A stretch of 64,000 bases of DNA from Spirosoma sordidisoli (GCF_004138325.1 NZ_SBLB01000001.1:310001-374000); one strand, 5' to 3'; shown: positions 13,417 to 21,621, counted from the first letter of the stretch. The notes: generated from the sequence alone by a model not told the origin. Program-made: numbers and translations.

Positions 13417-14997
13417 TTACGAATTATCGAAACCGCCGAAGCGTCGGCGCGGGCCGGTCAGCTCAAAGTACTCTCGCATCATTATGTTGTCGGCAAAGTC
13501 AGGCGACCAACCGCCCAGGAGAATCTTCTGCGCTTCCTTGGAGTTGATCTGTTGCTTGCCCTCACTGTCGACCGCTTCTTTACGAATAGCCCGCAACTGG
13601 GTTTTGATCACGTCCCGGATATCAACCAGCTTGTTACCCATCTTGGTACGGCAACTGCGGTGAATGCTGTGCACATAACCACCAGCGGCATCCGTGGACG
13701 ACTCGTAGATCCAAACATTGTCGTCATTGAGTGTTATTTTGATGGCTCCCCGATTTACCCGGGCCGCACTGCGATAGTAACACTGCGTTTTAAGGTTCTT
13801 GTAGTTTTCCTTAACCCGTGTTGCCGGATCTTCTAGGGCGGTAGCATTATTGAGAAAGCCCTGGTAATCGCGCCTTAGCGACAAAACCTCCCCCCCTACA
13901 CCGTTCTGATCAATCAGAACATGGTGAGCCATCACGTTAAACTTGCTGCGCAGGAACTCGATAGCCTTTACCGCTTCAGGTGAATCATTGACCTTCATGA
14001 TCAGACACCCTACCACTTCCCAGCCCTGCCAAACCAGCAGAACAGTCCAGTCGTGGCCAAACCGGGCGATATCACCGGTGATATACCGACTACCGTCGGA
14101 GGGAGCGTAATTTGTGTAGATAGAACCAACGGCGGCCGGATCGTATAAAGCCAGGCCATCAGCCCGAACTTTCCAGTTACCGCGCAACAGCCTGACTTTA
14201 TCCTCCTCAGGCAGAGCCATCAGGTTACCCAGATAGTCGGGGTTTTTAGCCAGAAAGATCTTGTTGCCGAAGATATCCCCTGGAATAAACGTCAGCGACT
14301 TGGGTTTGACATTGGCCAGATCCCCCTGAAACATATGGGGAGCTTTGTCAATAACTTCCTGCATGGTATTGCCCCACACCAGCGCATCATTATCCCTGGT
14401 GAAATAGCGAAGCCGGCCAGCGCGCTCCGGTATCGGAAACCCATATCGGGGGTTAGGCGAACCGTCGGGCATCTTTTCGTCCTGATCGATCCACCACTCA
14501 ATCAGAGTGGCCACAAAGCTATCGGGGTCAGGGTTACACGTGCCCCGCATAACGGGTTTGATGCCCGAGGAGGAGCGGTTACGACTCAGCATGTACCAAA
14601 ACATGCCTTCACTGAACTGAGTCAACTCGTCAAAGCCGATATAGGCCAGCTCTGAGCCCTGCCAGTCATACACGTTCTTTTCGTGCTGCATATGACGGAA
14701 GGCCAGCCAGGCACCGCCAGGAAACATCCAATCGGCATCTCTGGAGTGTGCGCCCATCAGTGGGTACAATTCGCGGGCCTTCTCCCATAAACCGCCAGGC
14801 GCCATAACCTGCGGGTAGGTGCGACGGAACAGCACACCTGAATAAAACGAGTTTGCCCGGTGCCGGGTCGCTTCATAGGTAAGCACCCATGATTTACCCC
14901 CGCCAGCAGCCCCGCCCCCAATAGCGATATCTGCTCTCGACGACATGAACTGTTCCTGAAAACCGATCTGCGGCTTAATGATCTGCGGCTTGCTCAT
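13417..14997 (-). CDS. terL: Phage terminase large subunit
   Basis: 526 residues from the ATG at 14997 (MSKPQIIKPQIGFQEQFM); a longer frame would run through the small-subunit gene and is rejected. The ATPase domain has a Walker A-like GGGAAGGGKSW near residue 27, an arginine-rich LFRRTYP, and Walker B YIGFDELTQF. The C-terminal nuclease half has acidic motifs YITGDIARFGHDW and VLIDQNGVGGEV. This enzyme pumps DNA into the procapsid through the portal and cuts it. Its start overlaps the small subunit's end by 23 bases, which couples the pair. Confidence 0.92.
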   Translation of the reverse strand: MSKPQIIKPQIGFQEQFMSSRADIAIGGGAAGGGKSWVLTYEATRHRANSFYSGVLFRRTYPQVMAPGGLWEKARELYPLMGAHSRDADWMFPGGAWLAFRHMQHEKNVYDWQGSELAYIGFDELTQFSEGMFWYMLSRNRSSSGIKPVMRGTCNPDPDSFVATLIEWWIDQDEKMPDGSPNPRYGFPIPERAGRLRYFTRDNDALVWGNTMQEVIDKAPHMFQGDLANVKPKSLTFIPGDIFGNKIFLAKNPDYLGNLMALPEEDKVRLLRGNWKVRADGLALYDPAAVGSIYTNYAPSDGSRYITGDIARFGHDWTVLLVWQGWEVVGCLIMKVNDSPEAVKAIEFLRSKFNVMAHHVLIDQNGVGGEVLSLRRDYQGFLNNATALEDPATRVKENYKNLKTQCYYRSAARVNRGAIKITLNDDNVWIYESSTDAAGGYVHSIHRSCRTKMGNKLVDIRDVIKTQLRAIRKEAVDSEGKQQINSKEAQKILLGGWSPDFADNIMMREYFELTGPRRRFGGFDNS

Positions 14998-15568
14998 TCT
15001 GTGGATCACGGCCGTTATCCGGCATATAAAACACGACGTTGTGAATAGCCTTGCCAGCGCTGGTAACGTCACGACGCTGGATGATGCGGCCATGCACCTC
15101 CAGAATTTTGCTTACCGCCGTCATGGGATCGTTGAGCCTGAGTTTCGTCCGGATCGTTTCCGTCACCCCGGTTTCGCTTGTGTGTACGGTCTTGACCTGC
15201 TCAATATCCTTCAACAGATGGATATGCGCGCGTGCCTGGTCGGATTCGATGTCAAGCTGCCCATCAGCGGCAATGAAATGTTCGAGCGTACCCCTACCCC
15301 ACTGGGTCAACAGGTGAACGGCTTCAGCCGCCGACATTGACTTGGCATTCAGGTACGCATCGATGGCCCCCCGAATCTGGGGTTTTCTGAGGTTCTCGTA
15401 AGCGATCTCATCATCAGAATGTTCGGAGTAGCCAGCTACGCGGGCGGCCCGCGCTCCATTCTGATCCTTAACGTACTCCTCCACAAACCGGCGCTGCTTA
15501 TCGGTCAGTCCGTCATGCCAGGGCTTGTCTGTATCAATTGGCAAATCACTTATCGGTTCCTCTTCCAT
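14975..15568 (-). CDS. terS: Phage terminase small subunit
   Basis: 197 residues from the ATG at 15568 (MEEEPISDLP). LTDKQRRFVEEYVKDQNGARAARVAGYS is the DNA-binding helix region of the Terminase_2 family, followed by helices used for ring formation. The protein recognises the packaging site and recruits the large subunit, whose gene overlaps its 3' end. It is the first gene of the leftward module and is read from the divergent region 15569-15721. Confidence 0.88.
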   Translation of the reverse strand: MEEEPISDLPIDTDKPWHDGLTDKQRRFVEEYVKDQNGARAARVAGYSEHSDDEIAYENLRKPQIRGAIDAYLNAKSMSAAEAVHLLTQWGRGTLEHFIAADGQLDIESDQARAHIHLLKDIEQVKTVHTSETGVTETIRTKLRLNDPMTAVSKILEVHGRIIQRRDVTSAGKAIHNVVFYMPDNGRDPQNEQAADH

Positions 15569-15601
15569 AGTGGTAATCCTTTGTACAATAATACGAACCA
15601 T

Positions 15602-15721
15602 TATCAGGAGTACGGATTTCGGCTCACCCGTAGTACGTATTAATAATAATATTCTTGCAAATTTACTTGCAAATTTCCCGTACTATACCGAACTTAGCAT
15701 TGCGATTTAACAACAACAGAC
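15602..15721. promoter_or_regulatory. Divergent control region between head module and early operon
   Basis: The tandem repeat CTTGCAAATTT occurs at 15654-15664 and 15666-15676 (12-base period, about one helical turn). TAGTACG (15631-15637) and CGTACTA (15679-15685) form an inverted pair around it. An AT-rich block (15639-15653) lies between. TAGCATTG at 15695-15702 is one base off the -7 element for the rightward gene. This is the expected site for a late/early switch. Confidence 0.5.
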
Positions 15722-16021
15722 ATGAGAAAACAGATCACCACACTTGCCCACGCCATTCGGAAGACTGGCCAGAGCTGGGCCGAAGCCATGAAGCGGGCCT
15801 GGGCCGCTATCCGGATCAAGTTTGAGATGGCCCACAAAGCGGTAGGCTTTTTCTACAAGAAGGAGAACGGGGAAACCCGGTACGCAGTCGGCTACAACAA
15901 AGTAGCTCCCCCCACGTCGGCCAAACCAGCGCCAGCCAAAAGCGCACTCGTGATCACCTACTTCGACATCGACCGCTGGGACTGGCGCTCATTCAGAGCC
16001 GACCGTCTGATCATCGAATAA
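15722..16021 (+). CDS. SH3-like beta-barrel protein (WYL_2/DUF2693 type)
   Basis: 99 residues, first gene of the early operon. A basic helical N-terminus (IRKTGQSWAEAMKRAWAAIR) precedes FFYKKENGETRYAVGYNK and YFDIDRWDWRSFRADRLI; these two halves are the typical pattern of the Sm-like SH3 barrel family common in Bacteroidota phages and mobile elements. Function in that family is unknown; nucleic-acid binding is a fair guess from the fold. Confidence 0.65.
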   Translation: MRKQITTLAHAIRKTGQSWAEAMKRAWAAIRIKFEMAHKAVGFFYKKENGETRYAVGYNKVAPPTSAKPAPAKSALVITYFDIDRWDWRSFRADRLIIE

Positions 16022-16027
16022 TACCCG

Positions 16028-16066
16028 ATGCCGGGCGGGTTTGACCCGGCGCTCTTTCATCTTTCA
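16028..16066 (+). terminator. Hairpin between the first and second early genes
   Basis: GCCGGG (16029-16034) pairs with CCCGGC (16044-16049), followed by a pyrimidine-rich tract (CTCTTTCATCTTTC). It lies directly after the SH3-like gene and may reduce transcription of, or mark the leader of, the next gene. Confidence 0.4.
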
Positions 16067-16081
16067 ATTCTCTTACCCCTC

Positions 16082-16726
16082 ATGGCAAAAACAAACGCCA
16101 CCCCTGCTGAGCAATCCGCTCCTAATTTTAAGTACCTCCTCGGCCACCCGAAACAATACCGTTTCGACGCCAAAGAGGGCGTTTTCAACATCAATGGCAT
16201 AGAGAAGGTAGGCCGCACCATGACCTTTCAGCCCATCGCATGGCGGATCTTCACCGACAACATCCTGAATATGGGTACGAAGAATTGGGCGGAGATCTTC
16301 TTCATCGACGACAAGAACTGCGTATCGGCCCTCCTCTTTCACGGCTATTCCGTAGACAACATTTTCCGGCTGATCGAGCCGCTGTACTACGATGATCTGA
16401 CGCTGGCCGACGTAGTTATCACGGCCATAGCGGAGAAGAAAGAGAACACCAAGATTCAGCCCAAAGGTGTTTACTACATCGCTGATTTCTCCTATAAGAT
16501 GGCCGATCCTGCCCAAACGGCTCCGCTGAAACAGTTTGCGCAGGAAACCCGGATTTTCCGGCAGGAGACGCTAACCGACATCGCCAATATCAAAACGTCG
16601 TACGGCTTCTATAACCCCTTCATCGAGGGTACGGCCGCTGAGGCTGGATACCTTCCCCCCGCTGGTACCGATCCTGAAACCGGCGAAGTAGCTACCGGTG
16701 AAGACATGACCCAAGGTCCTATCTAA
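16082..16726 (+). CDS. Hypothetical early phage protein with acidic tail
   Basis: 214 residues from the ATG at 16082 (MAKTNATPAEQSAP); an earlier in-frame ATG at 16028 lies in a hairpin and is rejected. The body alternates strands and helices (FNINGIEKVGRTMTFQPIAW; CVSALLFHGYS). The end is loose and acidic (DPETGEVATGEDMTQGPI), like the tails of single-strand DNA-binding proteins, and the next large gene resembles recombination-cluster coiled-coil proteins. A DNA-binding role is speculative; no family recognised. Confidence 0.55.
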   Translation: MAKTNATPAEQSAPNFKYLLGHPKQYRFDAKEGVFNINGIEKVGRTMTFQPIAWRIFTDNILNMGTKNWAEIFFIDDKNCVSALLFHGYSVDNIFRLIEPLYYDDLTLADVVITAIAEKKENTKIQPKGVYYIADFSYKMADPAQTAPLKQFAQETRIFRQETLTDIANIKTSYGFYNPFIEGTAAEAGYLPPAGTDPETGEVATGEDMTQGPI

Positions 16727-16739
16727 TCAGGTAGCGGTC

Positions 16740-16925
16740 ATGAATACCGAAATCAAACATGGCTCCCGGGTGCGCGTCGCCGTGCACCGCGGGGGCTATC
16801 ACAAGCGAAATTTTACCGGCTCGTTCATGAACTGGACTCCGACAGGCCAGGCCCGAGTACTCGAGGACGGCTGCACGAAAGCAAAAGCATATCCCGCTGA
16901 CGACGTAAAACTGATCAAACAATGA
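16740..16925 (+). CDS. Hypothetical small basic protein
   Basis: 61 residues, basic and beta-like (GSRVRVAVHRGGYHKRNFTG; RVLEDGCTKAKAYPADDVKL), resembling a small SH3- or KOW-like barrel by pattern. Its TGA overlaps the ATG of the following gene (ATGA at 16922-16925). No family recognised. Confidence 0.5.
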   Translation: MNTEIKHGSRVRVAVHRGGYHKRNFTGSFMNWTPTGQARVLEDGCTKAKAYPADDVKLIKQ

Positions 16926-18112
16926 ATATCGATATCGCACAAGACGAACAGGTACATGACGCCGTACCGATGTTTAAAACTCCCCTTTCTCAGCCGATCT
17001 CGTTCGAGGTTGCCAAAGCAGACATTGACCACATGCGGGCCGAAGCGGCCGGGCTCCAGATCGCCGGGCCTGACGACAAAGCCGGTTTCAAAACGGTCTA
17101 TGATCTCCGGCAGGTGATCAAGCGCCAGCGGGTAGCGGTGAAGAAGCGTCAGGACGAATTGAAGCGGCCCCACATTGACTATAACCGGGAGGTTGATCAG
17201 CTGGCCAAAGAGCTGACCGAACCCATGGAAGAGATTGAAAACGGCCTGGCTCTGAAAGAGAAGGCGTACAATGATGAGCGTGAGCGGATCGCCCGCGAAA
17301 AAGCCCTTTTCCTGCAGAAGCGTACCGAAGGACGCATCAACCAACTCCGCGCGATCGGCTACGAATGGAATCCGTCTACCGAATCATACAGCCGGTTTTA
17401 CTACGTCGATGATGAGGAGAAAACCGACGTGATCAATTTCGATGACATCAAAGAGATGGAGGATGAGGAATACGCGCCCATCCTGACCGATGCTCAGGCC
17501 ATACACGAAGCTGAGCAGGCCCGGCTGGCGGAAGAAAAACGTCGGTACAAAGAGGAACAGGAGCGCATCAAAGCTGAACAGCAAGCAGAGGCTGACAAGT
17601 TGGCCGAGGAGCGTCGCAAAATAGTAGAACAGCAGGAGGAGCTGAAACGTCAGCAGGATGAACTGAATAATACAATCCGCCTTAATCGTGGAAAACGGCT
17701 AATCGAAGCTGGCTACACAGAGAGTAGCGGCAACTACTTCCATCCTAATCACAATGTTCGGTATGATTCATTATTGAGCTTTACTGATGAGCAGTTCGAC
17801 GCATTGATTCAGCAAGCTGTTGATTACGATCGACGATTCGAAGAACGTAAACGTCAGGCTCAAATTGAGGAGGCTGAGCGAATAAAAGCTGAACAAAAAG
17901 CTGAGAAAGAGAAATTGCGGGCCAACCGGGAGCGTCAGAAACTCTTGGCTCCCGACAAGAAAACGGTTAAGGATTTCTTCAAGAAGCTGAAGTCGCACCC
18001 ATTTCCGTTCCTGCCTGATCTGCAACCCGAAACGGTTGCACTGTTGGGCGAATTCAACGAAAGTCTTGCCCAGCTCATCAATCAGTATCAGACGAAACTG
18101 GATGAGTTATGA
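16922..18112 (+). CDS. Long coiled-coil early protein (DUF1351-like arrangement)
   Basis: 396 residues. Residues 20-110 contain a helical pair (DLRQVIKRQRVAVKKRQDEL and EVDQLAKELTEPMEEIENGL) like the DUF1351/recombination-cluster phage proteins, followed by two long Glu/Lys/Gln coiled coils (about 195-250 and 305-350). Between and after them lie two similar short domains (GYEWNPSTESYSRFYYV and GYTESSGNYFHPNHNVRYD), which look like an internal repeat. Starts and stops overlap both neighbours by four bases. A role beside the phage's DNA-handling proteins is inferred from context. Confidence 0.6.
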   Translation: MNIDIAQDEQVHDAVPMFKTPLSQPISFEVAKADIDHMRAEAAGLQIAGPDDKAGFKTVYDLRQVIKRQRVAVKKRQDELKRPHIDYNREVDQLAKELTEPMEEIENGLALKEKAYNDERERIAREKALFLQKRTEGRINQLRAIGYEWNPSTESYSRFYYVDDEEKTDVINFDDIKEMEDEEYAPILTDAQAIHEAEQARLAEEKRRYKEEQERIKAEQQAEADKLAEERRKIVEQQEELKRQQDELNNTIRLNRGKRLIEAGYTESSGNYFHPNHNVRYDSLLSFTDEQFDALIQQAVDYDRRFEERKRQAQIEEAERIKAEQKAEKEKLRANRERQKLLAPDKKTVKDFFKKLKSHPFPFLPDLQPETVALLGEFNESLAQLINQYQTKLDEL

Positions 18113-18432
18113 GCAGCTACGATCAGCTATTCGAGACAGCGCCCGCGAACGACGATCCCAGCTGGTGCAGCACTCAGTCAGTAGGCATGTGGGTTGAATT
18201 CTACCAGGCGTGCCAGTTCACCGAGGACGAGTTGTTGGGACGCTTAGAGGAGCTGCTCGATGGAACGTATGTGCCGCAATGGACCTGCGAGATACCGCTG
18301 CGGATCGCGGCCCTACAGCAACTGTTAGGGCTGGCCAACGAAACCCCTACCGGCTGGGTATGCCCTACCTGCGCAGCACGTGAGAAGCGCAAACAGAAGC
18401 CCGCCGATCAGGCACAAACCTCCTTATTCTAA
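18109..18432 (+). CDS. Small early protein with CxxC and a clamp-binding-like C-terminus
   Basis: 107 residues. An acidic, helical body (EDELLGRLEELLDG) is followed by WVCPTCAAREKRKQ, half of a possible zinc knuckle, and the last residues are AQTSLF. The terminal QTSLF fits the bacterial sliding-clamp-binding pattern QL[S/D]LF except for T in the second place. Two further proteins of the operon end in the same way. It overlaps the previous gene (ATGA) and is two bases from the next. No family recognised. Confidence 0.6.
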   Translation: MSSYDQLFETAPANDDPSWCSTQSVGMWVEFYQACQFTEDELLGRLEELLDGTYVPQWTCEIPLRIAALQQLLGLANETPTGWVCPTCAAREKRKQKPADQAQTSLF

Positions 18433-18434
18433 CC

Positions 18435-18980
18435 ATGGCAAAGACGAAGCCTAAGCAGGAAGAAGCCCCGCCAGTCGTACGCTCATTCGAGATCGACGGC
18501 ATTGTCTACACGGACGGCGATAAGCTACAGGTGATCGCTCCGGAGCTAGGTCTGATCCCGGTAGTTGTCAAGTTCGCCGACTACAGCAACCACCATATCA
18601 TGACAATGGAGTTCGGCTGGATACGAACACCCCTGCCATGCCGGATGAATCAGCGCCCCGATAGCCCCAACGCATCCCTCAGTTTAAGCATAACCCGAAT
18701 GCCACCGGCTGGCTCAATTCAAGGCTACCACTCGAACGTGATGCACCTGGTGTACTTCTGCAATTGTGCGTACAGTAAGCATACAGACCAATTCAGATGG
18801 TACACCAGCTTCGATATGGGTGTCATTCGGGCCGAAGGGTTAGGCTGGGACTACAACAAGAACCGGCCGCATAATCATCCGCTCGTCGAGGGCTACGAAC
18901 ACTTACAGCCGATGACTTACGAAGTACTAAAGCAAGAGCTGGTTCAAGCCGACAAGCACGGACAATTCACATTATTCTAA
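18435..18980 (+). CDS. Hypothetical early protein with a clamp-binding-like C-terminus
   Basis: 181 residues starting MAKTKPKQEEAPP. The N-terminal section is beta-like (SFEIDGIVYTDGDKLQVIAP), and the middle carries aromatic and cysteine-containing segments (VMHLVYFCNCAYS). The C-terminus ends HGQFTLF, matching the aromatic/hydrophobic end of a sliding-clamp-binding peptide. It is separated by two bases from the upstream gene and by eight from the ParB-like gene. No family recognised. Confidence 0.6.
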   Translation: MAKTKPKQEEAPPVVRSFEIDGIVYTDGDKLQVIAPELGLIPVVVKFADYSNHHIMTMEFGWIRTPLPCRMNQRPDSPNASLSLSITRMPPAGSIQGYHSNVMHLVYFCNCAYSKHTDQFRWYTSFDMGVIRAEGLGWDYNKNRPHNHPLVEGYEHLQPMTYEVLKQELVQADKHGQFTLF

Positions 18981-18988
18981 CCACTATC

Positions 18989-19858
18989 ATGGCAAAAATC
19001 ACCTTCGTTCAAAATCCTGACGCGGTAGTGTCCACCCCCACACCTGTAGAAAATCAGGTAACGGACATGCATCTCCAGCTCGAAACCATCACCCCCGAAC
19101 TGGCTCAGCAATTCCTCGACAGGAACACCGACAACCGGCCCCACAAGGAACGGCACGTTCGGTTTCTGGCTGATCAGATGCGGGCCGGAGCCTGGCAGAT
19201 CACCGGCGACCCGATCAAGATCGGTAAGTCGGGGCGGTTGCTCGACGGCCAACACCGACTGCTGGCCATCGTACAAAGCGAAACGACACAGCGGCTGTAT
19301 GTAGCCTGGGATTGTGAAGAGGAGATTTTCGCCGTGCTCGACACCGGTCGTAGCCGATCGGCCGCGGACGTGCTGGCCACGGACGGCCTGAAAAACTATA
19401 CGGCGGTATCCGCAGCGGCCAAACTGCTGATCATGCACGAACGCGGAGTACTGGCCATCATGGGCGGTAAACAGCGAGCCGCCACAAATGCCCAGATACT
19501 GGCCTATACAGCCAAACACGATGTTGAGACATCAGCCAGCAAAGCGTCGGCCTGGTCGAAACGCTGTAAGCTGCTCAACCCCGGCGAATGGGTAGCGTTG
19601 CATTACCTGCTGGCGAAAAAGGCACCCAAGCAGGCTGATGAATTTCTACAGCAGATCACCACCGGCCTGAACCTGACCGAGGGGCACCCCGTGCTAATTC
19701 TCCGTCAGCGCCTGCAGGCCGCACGTGACGGCCGTTTCAACTTCACGGCAGCCGAGCGGATGGCCATGACGGTGAAAGCCTGGAACGCGCATCGGGAAGG
19801 CCGGAAAATTGGCCAGCTCACCTGGAAGAACTACGAAGAGTTTCCGGAAATCGCCTGA
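18989..19858 (+). CDS. ParB/DGQHR-domain phage protein
   Basis: 289 residues. Residues 30-100 hold the ParB-like pattern: RNTDNRPHKERHVRFLADQM, then DPIKIGKSGRLLDGQHRLLA. The DGQHR box lies in the ParB/sulfiredoxin fold, which binds nucleotides (CTP in ParB) or acts as a nuclease in some relatives. The rest is helical. Phage and plasmid members of this type have no settled role. It lies in a tight operon before a clamp-motif protein and the DNA methyltransferase, which suggests work on phage DNA. Confidence 0.75.
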   Translation: MAKITFVQNPDAVVSTPTPVENQVTDMHLQLETITPELAQQFLDRNTDNRPHKERHVRFLADQMRAGAWQITGDPIKIGKSGRLLDGQHRLLAIVQSETTQRLYVAWDCEEEIFAVLDTGRSRSAADVLATDGLKNYTAVSAAAKLLIMHERGVLAIMGGKQRAATNAQILAYTAKHDVETSASKASAWSKRCKLLNPGEWVALHYLLAKKAPKQADEFLQQITTGLNLTEGHPVLILRQRLQAARDGRFNFTAAERMAMTVKAWNAHREGRKIGQLTWKNYEEFPEIA

Positions 19859-19866
19859 CCTGCATT

Positions 19867-20460
19867 ATGGAGCTGACCGTCGTCATCGAGTACATGCGCT
19901 TCTGGAAAAAACAGAAGGGTGTGGAGTACTACAATTTTTCGGAAAGGGGGGTGCTGGCTGGCACCCACTCCCCCAACATCGTTCTGCAAGATGGTGCGGG
20001 TTATATGCTGGACTGGCCGGGCGATCACGAGCGGGCTGTTGAGCACCAACGCAAACTATCAGGCACATCCGATCCACAAGCTATGCCGACAAATGAAATT
20101 TACGTCCCTGAAGCCAAATGCAGGGAGATATACAGCAAAAGTGACCTTACGAGCATCATTGAAAAAAGCTGCTCTAAAACCTTCTTTTGGCAGAATCAAG
20201 AGTACATATACAGCGGATCGTGTCATAAAGGCGGGGTTCCGCTCTATATCAATGCGTACCGAGTCGAGCCGCTGGAAACCTATAAAGGTCCGCTCACCCC
20301 GCTGAAATATGGCCCACACTTCGAACAAGTGGATCTGGGCAACCGGGAACGAAGTTATGCCGGGATGTTGCTCACTAACGGCGGGCGGCAGCTAGTAGTA
20401 TGTGCTCCTGAATACACGTTCAAGCAGCTGGACGTCGGCAAACAACTCTCCATTTTTTAG
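19867..20460 (+). CDS. Hypothetical early protein ending in a clamp-binding motif
   Basis: 197 residues. It starts MELTVVIEYMRFWKKQKG and has three Cys/Trp-containing segments (CREIYSKSDL, FFWQNQEYIYSGSCHKGG). The C-terminus is VGKQLSIF, where QLSIF is almost the consensus sliding-clamp-binding pentapeptide QL[S/D]LF placed at the very end. It lies nine bases after the ParB-like gene and 18 bases before the methyltransferase. No family recognised. Confidence 0.6.
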   Translation: MELTVVIEYMRFWKKQKGVEYYNFSERGVLAGTHSPNIVLQDGAGYMLDWPGDHERAVEHQRKLSGTSDPQAMPTNEIYVPEAKCREIYSKSDLTSIIEKSCSKTFFWQNQEYIYSGSCHKGGVPLYINAYRVEPLETYKGPLTPLKYGPHFEQVDLGNRERSYAGMLLTNGGRQLVVCAPEYTFKQLDVGKQLSIF

Positions 20461-20478
20461 CTCTGGCCAAGTACGAAT

Positions 20479-21165
20479 ATGAATACAGACCTGTTCAATC
20501 AGCCTCTCGTCGAGAGACAAACGAAGAAACCCGCACGGGGTCAGCAGCTACAGATTTGCCCGGAAATCAAGACGGTCGCTTTCGATCAGCAGGAAATCTT
20601 ACACAGCATCCTGACGCTATATGTTGCCGGCAGCACATTCGATGTAGATGCAACCTACGGGTACGGTGGCTTTTACTCGGGCCTTATCCCCCGGCCGGCT
20701 CATTGTTTCGATATCGCCCCGAAGCGGCCCGAAGCCATCGAGGGCGATTCCCGAAAACTGCCGCTGCCCAGCTCGAGCGTTCGCAGCCTCATGTTCGACC
20801 CGCCGTTCGTGGTCACGAATCACAAGGACTCCGACGAGTACGTGATGGGTCAGAAGTACGGCGGCTACCGCACCATTACTCAACTGCGGGAGCACTATCA
20901 ATCCTCTCTCGACGAGTTCGCCCGCGTCGTCAGGCCCAGGGGTATCGTCGTGTTCAAGTGTCAGGATTTTGTACACGGCCGGAGCAATTACTTTATTCAT
21001 AACGAGGTGCTGCACATGGCACAGCGGGCCGGGTTCAAAGCAGTAGACCTGTTCATACTTTTTGCCCGTAATCGCTTCCGGGGCGGGATGGTAAAGCAGA
21101 ACCACGCCCGTAAGTTCCACTCGTATTTCTGGGTATTCAGACGCAACCAAAAAAAACGCTCCTGA
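20479..21165 (+). CDS. Orphan DNA methyltransferase (N6-adenine or N4-cytosine type)
   Basis: 228 residues. The catalytic motif IV is DPPF at 107-110 (RSLMFDPPFVV); the SAM-binding region is FDVDATYGYGGFYSG (residues 54-68), with FDIAP and GDSRKLP following in the order of class I methyltransferases. The later strand RPRGIVVFKCQDF is also typical. No restriction enzyme is nearby, so it probably modifies phage DNA to escape host restriction. The target sequence cannot be predicted. Confidence 0.85.
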   Translation: MNTDLFNQPLVERQTKKPARGQQLQICPEIKTVAFDQQEILHSILTLYVAGSTFDVDATYGYGGFYSGLIPRPAHCFDIAPKRPEAIEGDSRKLPLPSSSVRSLMFDPPFVVTNHKDSDEYVMGQKYGGYRTITQLREHYQSSLDEFARVVRPRGIVVFKCQDFVHGRSNYFIHNEVLHMAQRAGFKAVDLFILFARNRFRGGMVKQNHARKFHSYFWVFRRNQKKRS

Positions 21166-21184
21166 TCGGGAGCCCATCTCAACC

Positions 21185-21364
21185 ATGAAACACTATCCAC
21201 ACGCCCCGTTAACGCAGCTGCTGATCGTCATCGCGATCGGCCTGCTACTGATTCACATCAACCGTACGTCGCAGCCAGGCCTGCGCGTCAAACCCGCCCG
21301 GGTGGCCGGTTTCTGCGTCGGGTTGTGCCTGGCTTTATTGAGACACCTATTCAACAGGATATGA
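21185..21364 (+). CDS. Small membrane protein, 59 residues
   Basis: An ATG at 21185 opens 59 codons. The first hydrophobic stretch is QLLIVIAIGLLLIHI and the second VAGFCVGLCLALL, so one or two membrane helices separated by a basic loop are likely. It begins 19 bases after the methyltransferase, and its stop overlaps the start of the next gene (ATGA at 21361-21364), which supports translation. It could be a holin-like or superinfection protein; nothing decides this. Confidence 0.55.
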   Translation: MKHYPHAPLTQLLIVIAIGLLLIHINRTSQPGLRVKPARVAGFCVGLCLALLRHLFNRI

Positions 21365-21621
21365 CACTGAACGACAACCCACGCGTCAGAGCCGAACAGC
21401 GGCACAAGATCCTGCGCAAACGAAAGGATAGGCTGAGGTCGATCAGCTACCGCGGCACGCCTAAGGACGTTAACTGGGGAGAACACAGCTTGCTATACAA
21501 CATGTCTGCCTGGCACGCCTATAAGGCCAGGTGCAAACGCCTGATGGCTACTGTGGATGCTGAGCTGAAGCAGTGCGTATCTACGCTGCGAGCGTTCGGA
21601 TCGAATGTGTATTACTACTAA
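21361..21621 (+). CDS. Hypothetical basic protein
   Basis: 86 residues from the ATG at 21361 that overlaps the preceding stop; an in-frame ATG at 21325 is less likely. It is strongly basic (EQRHKILRKRKDRLRSISYR), with a helical second half and the odd C-terminus SNVYYY. Nucleic-acid binding is plausible from charge. Its stop runs directly into the first copy of the repeated leader. Confidence 0.5.
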   Translation: MTLNDNPRVRAEQRHKILRKRKDRLRSISYRGTPKDVNWGEHSLLYNMSAWHAYKARCKRLMATVDAELKQCVSTLRAFGSNVYYY

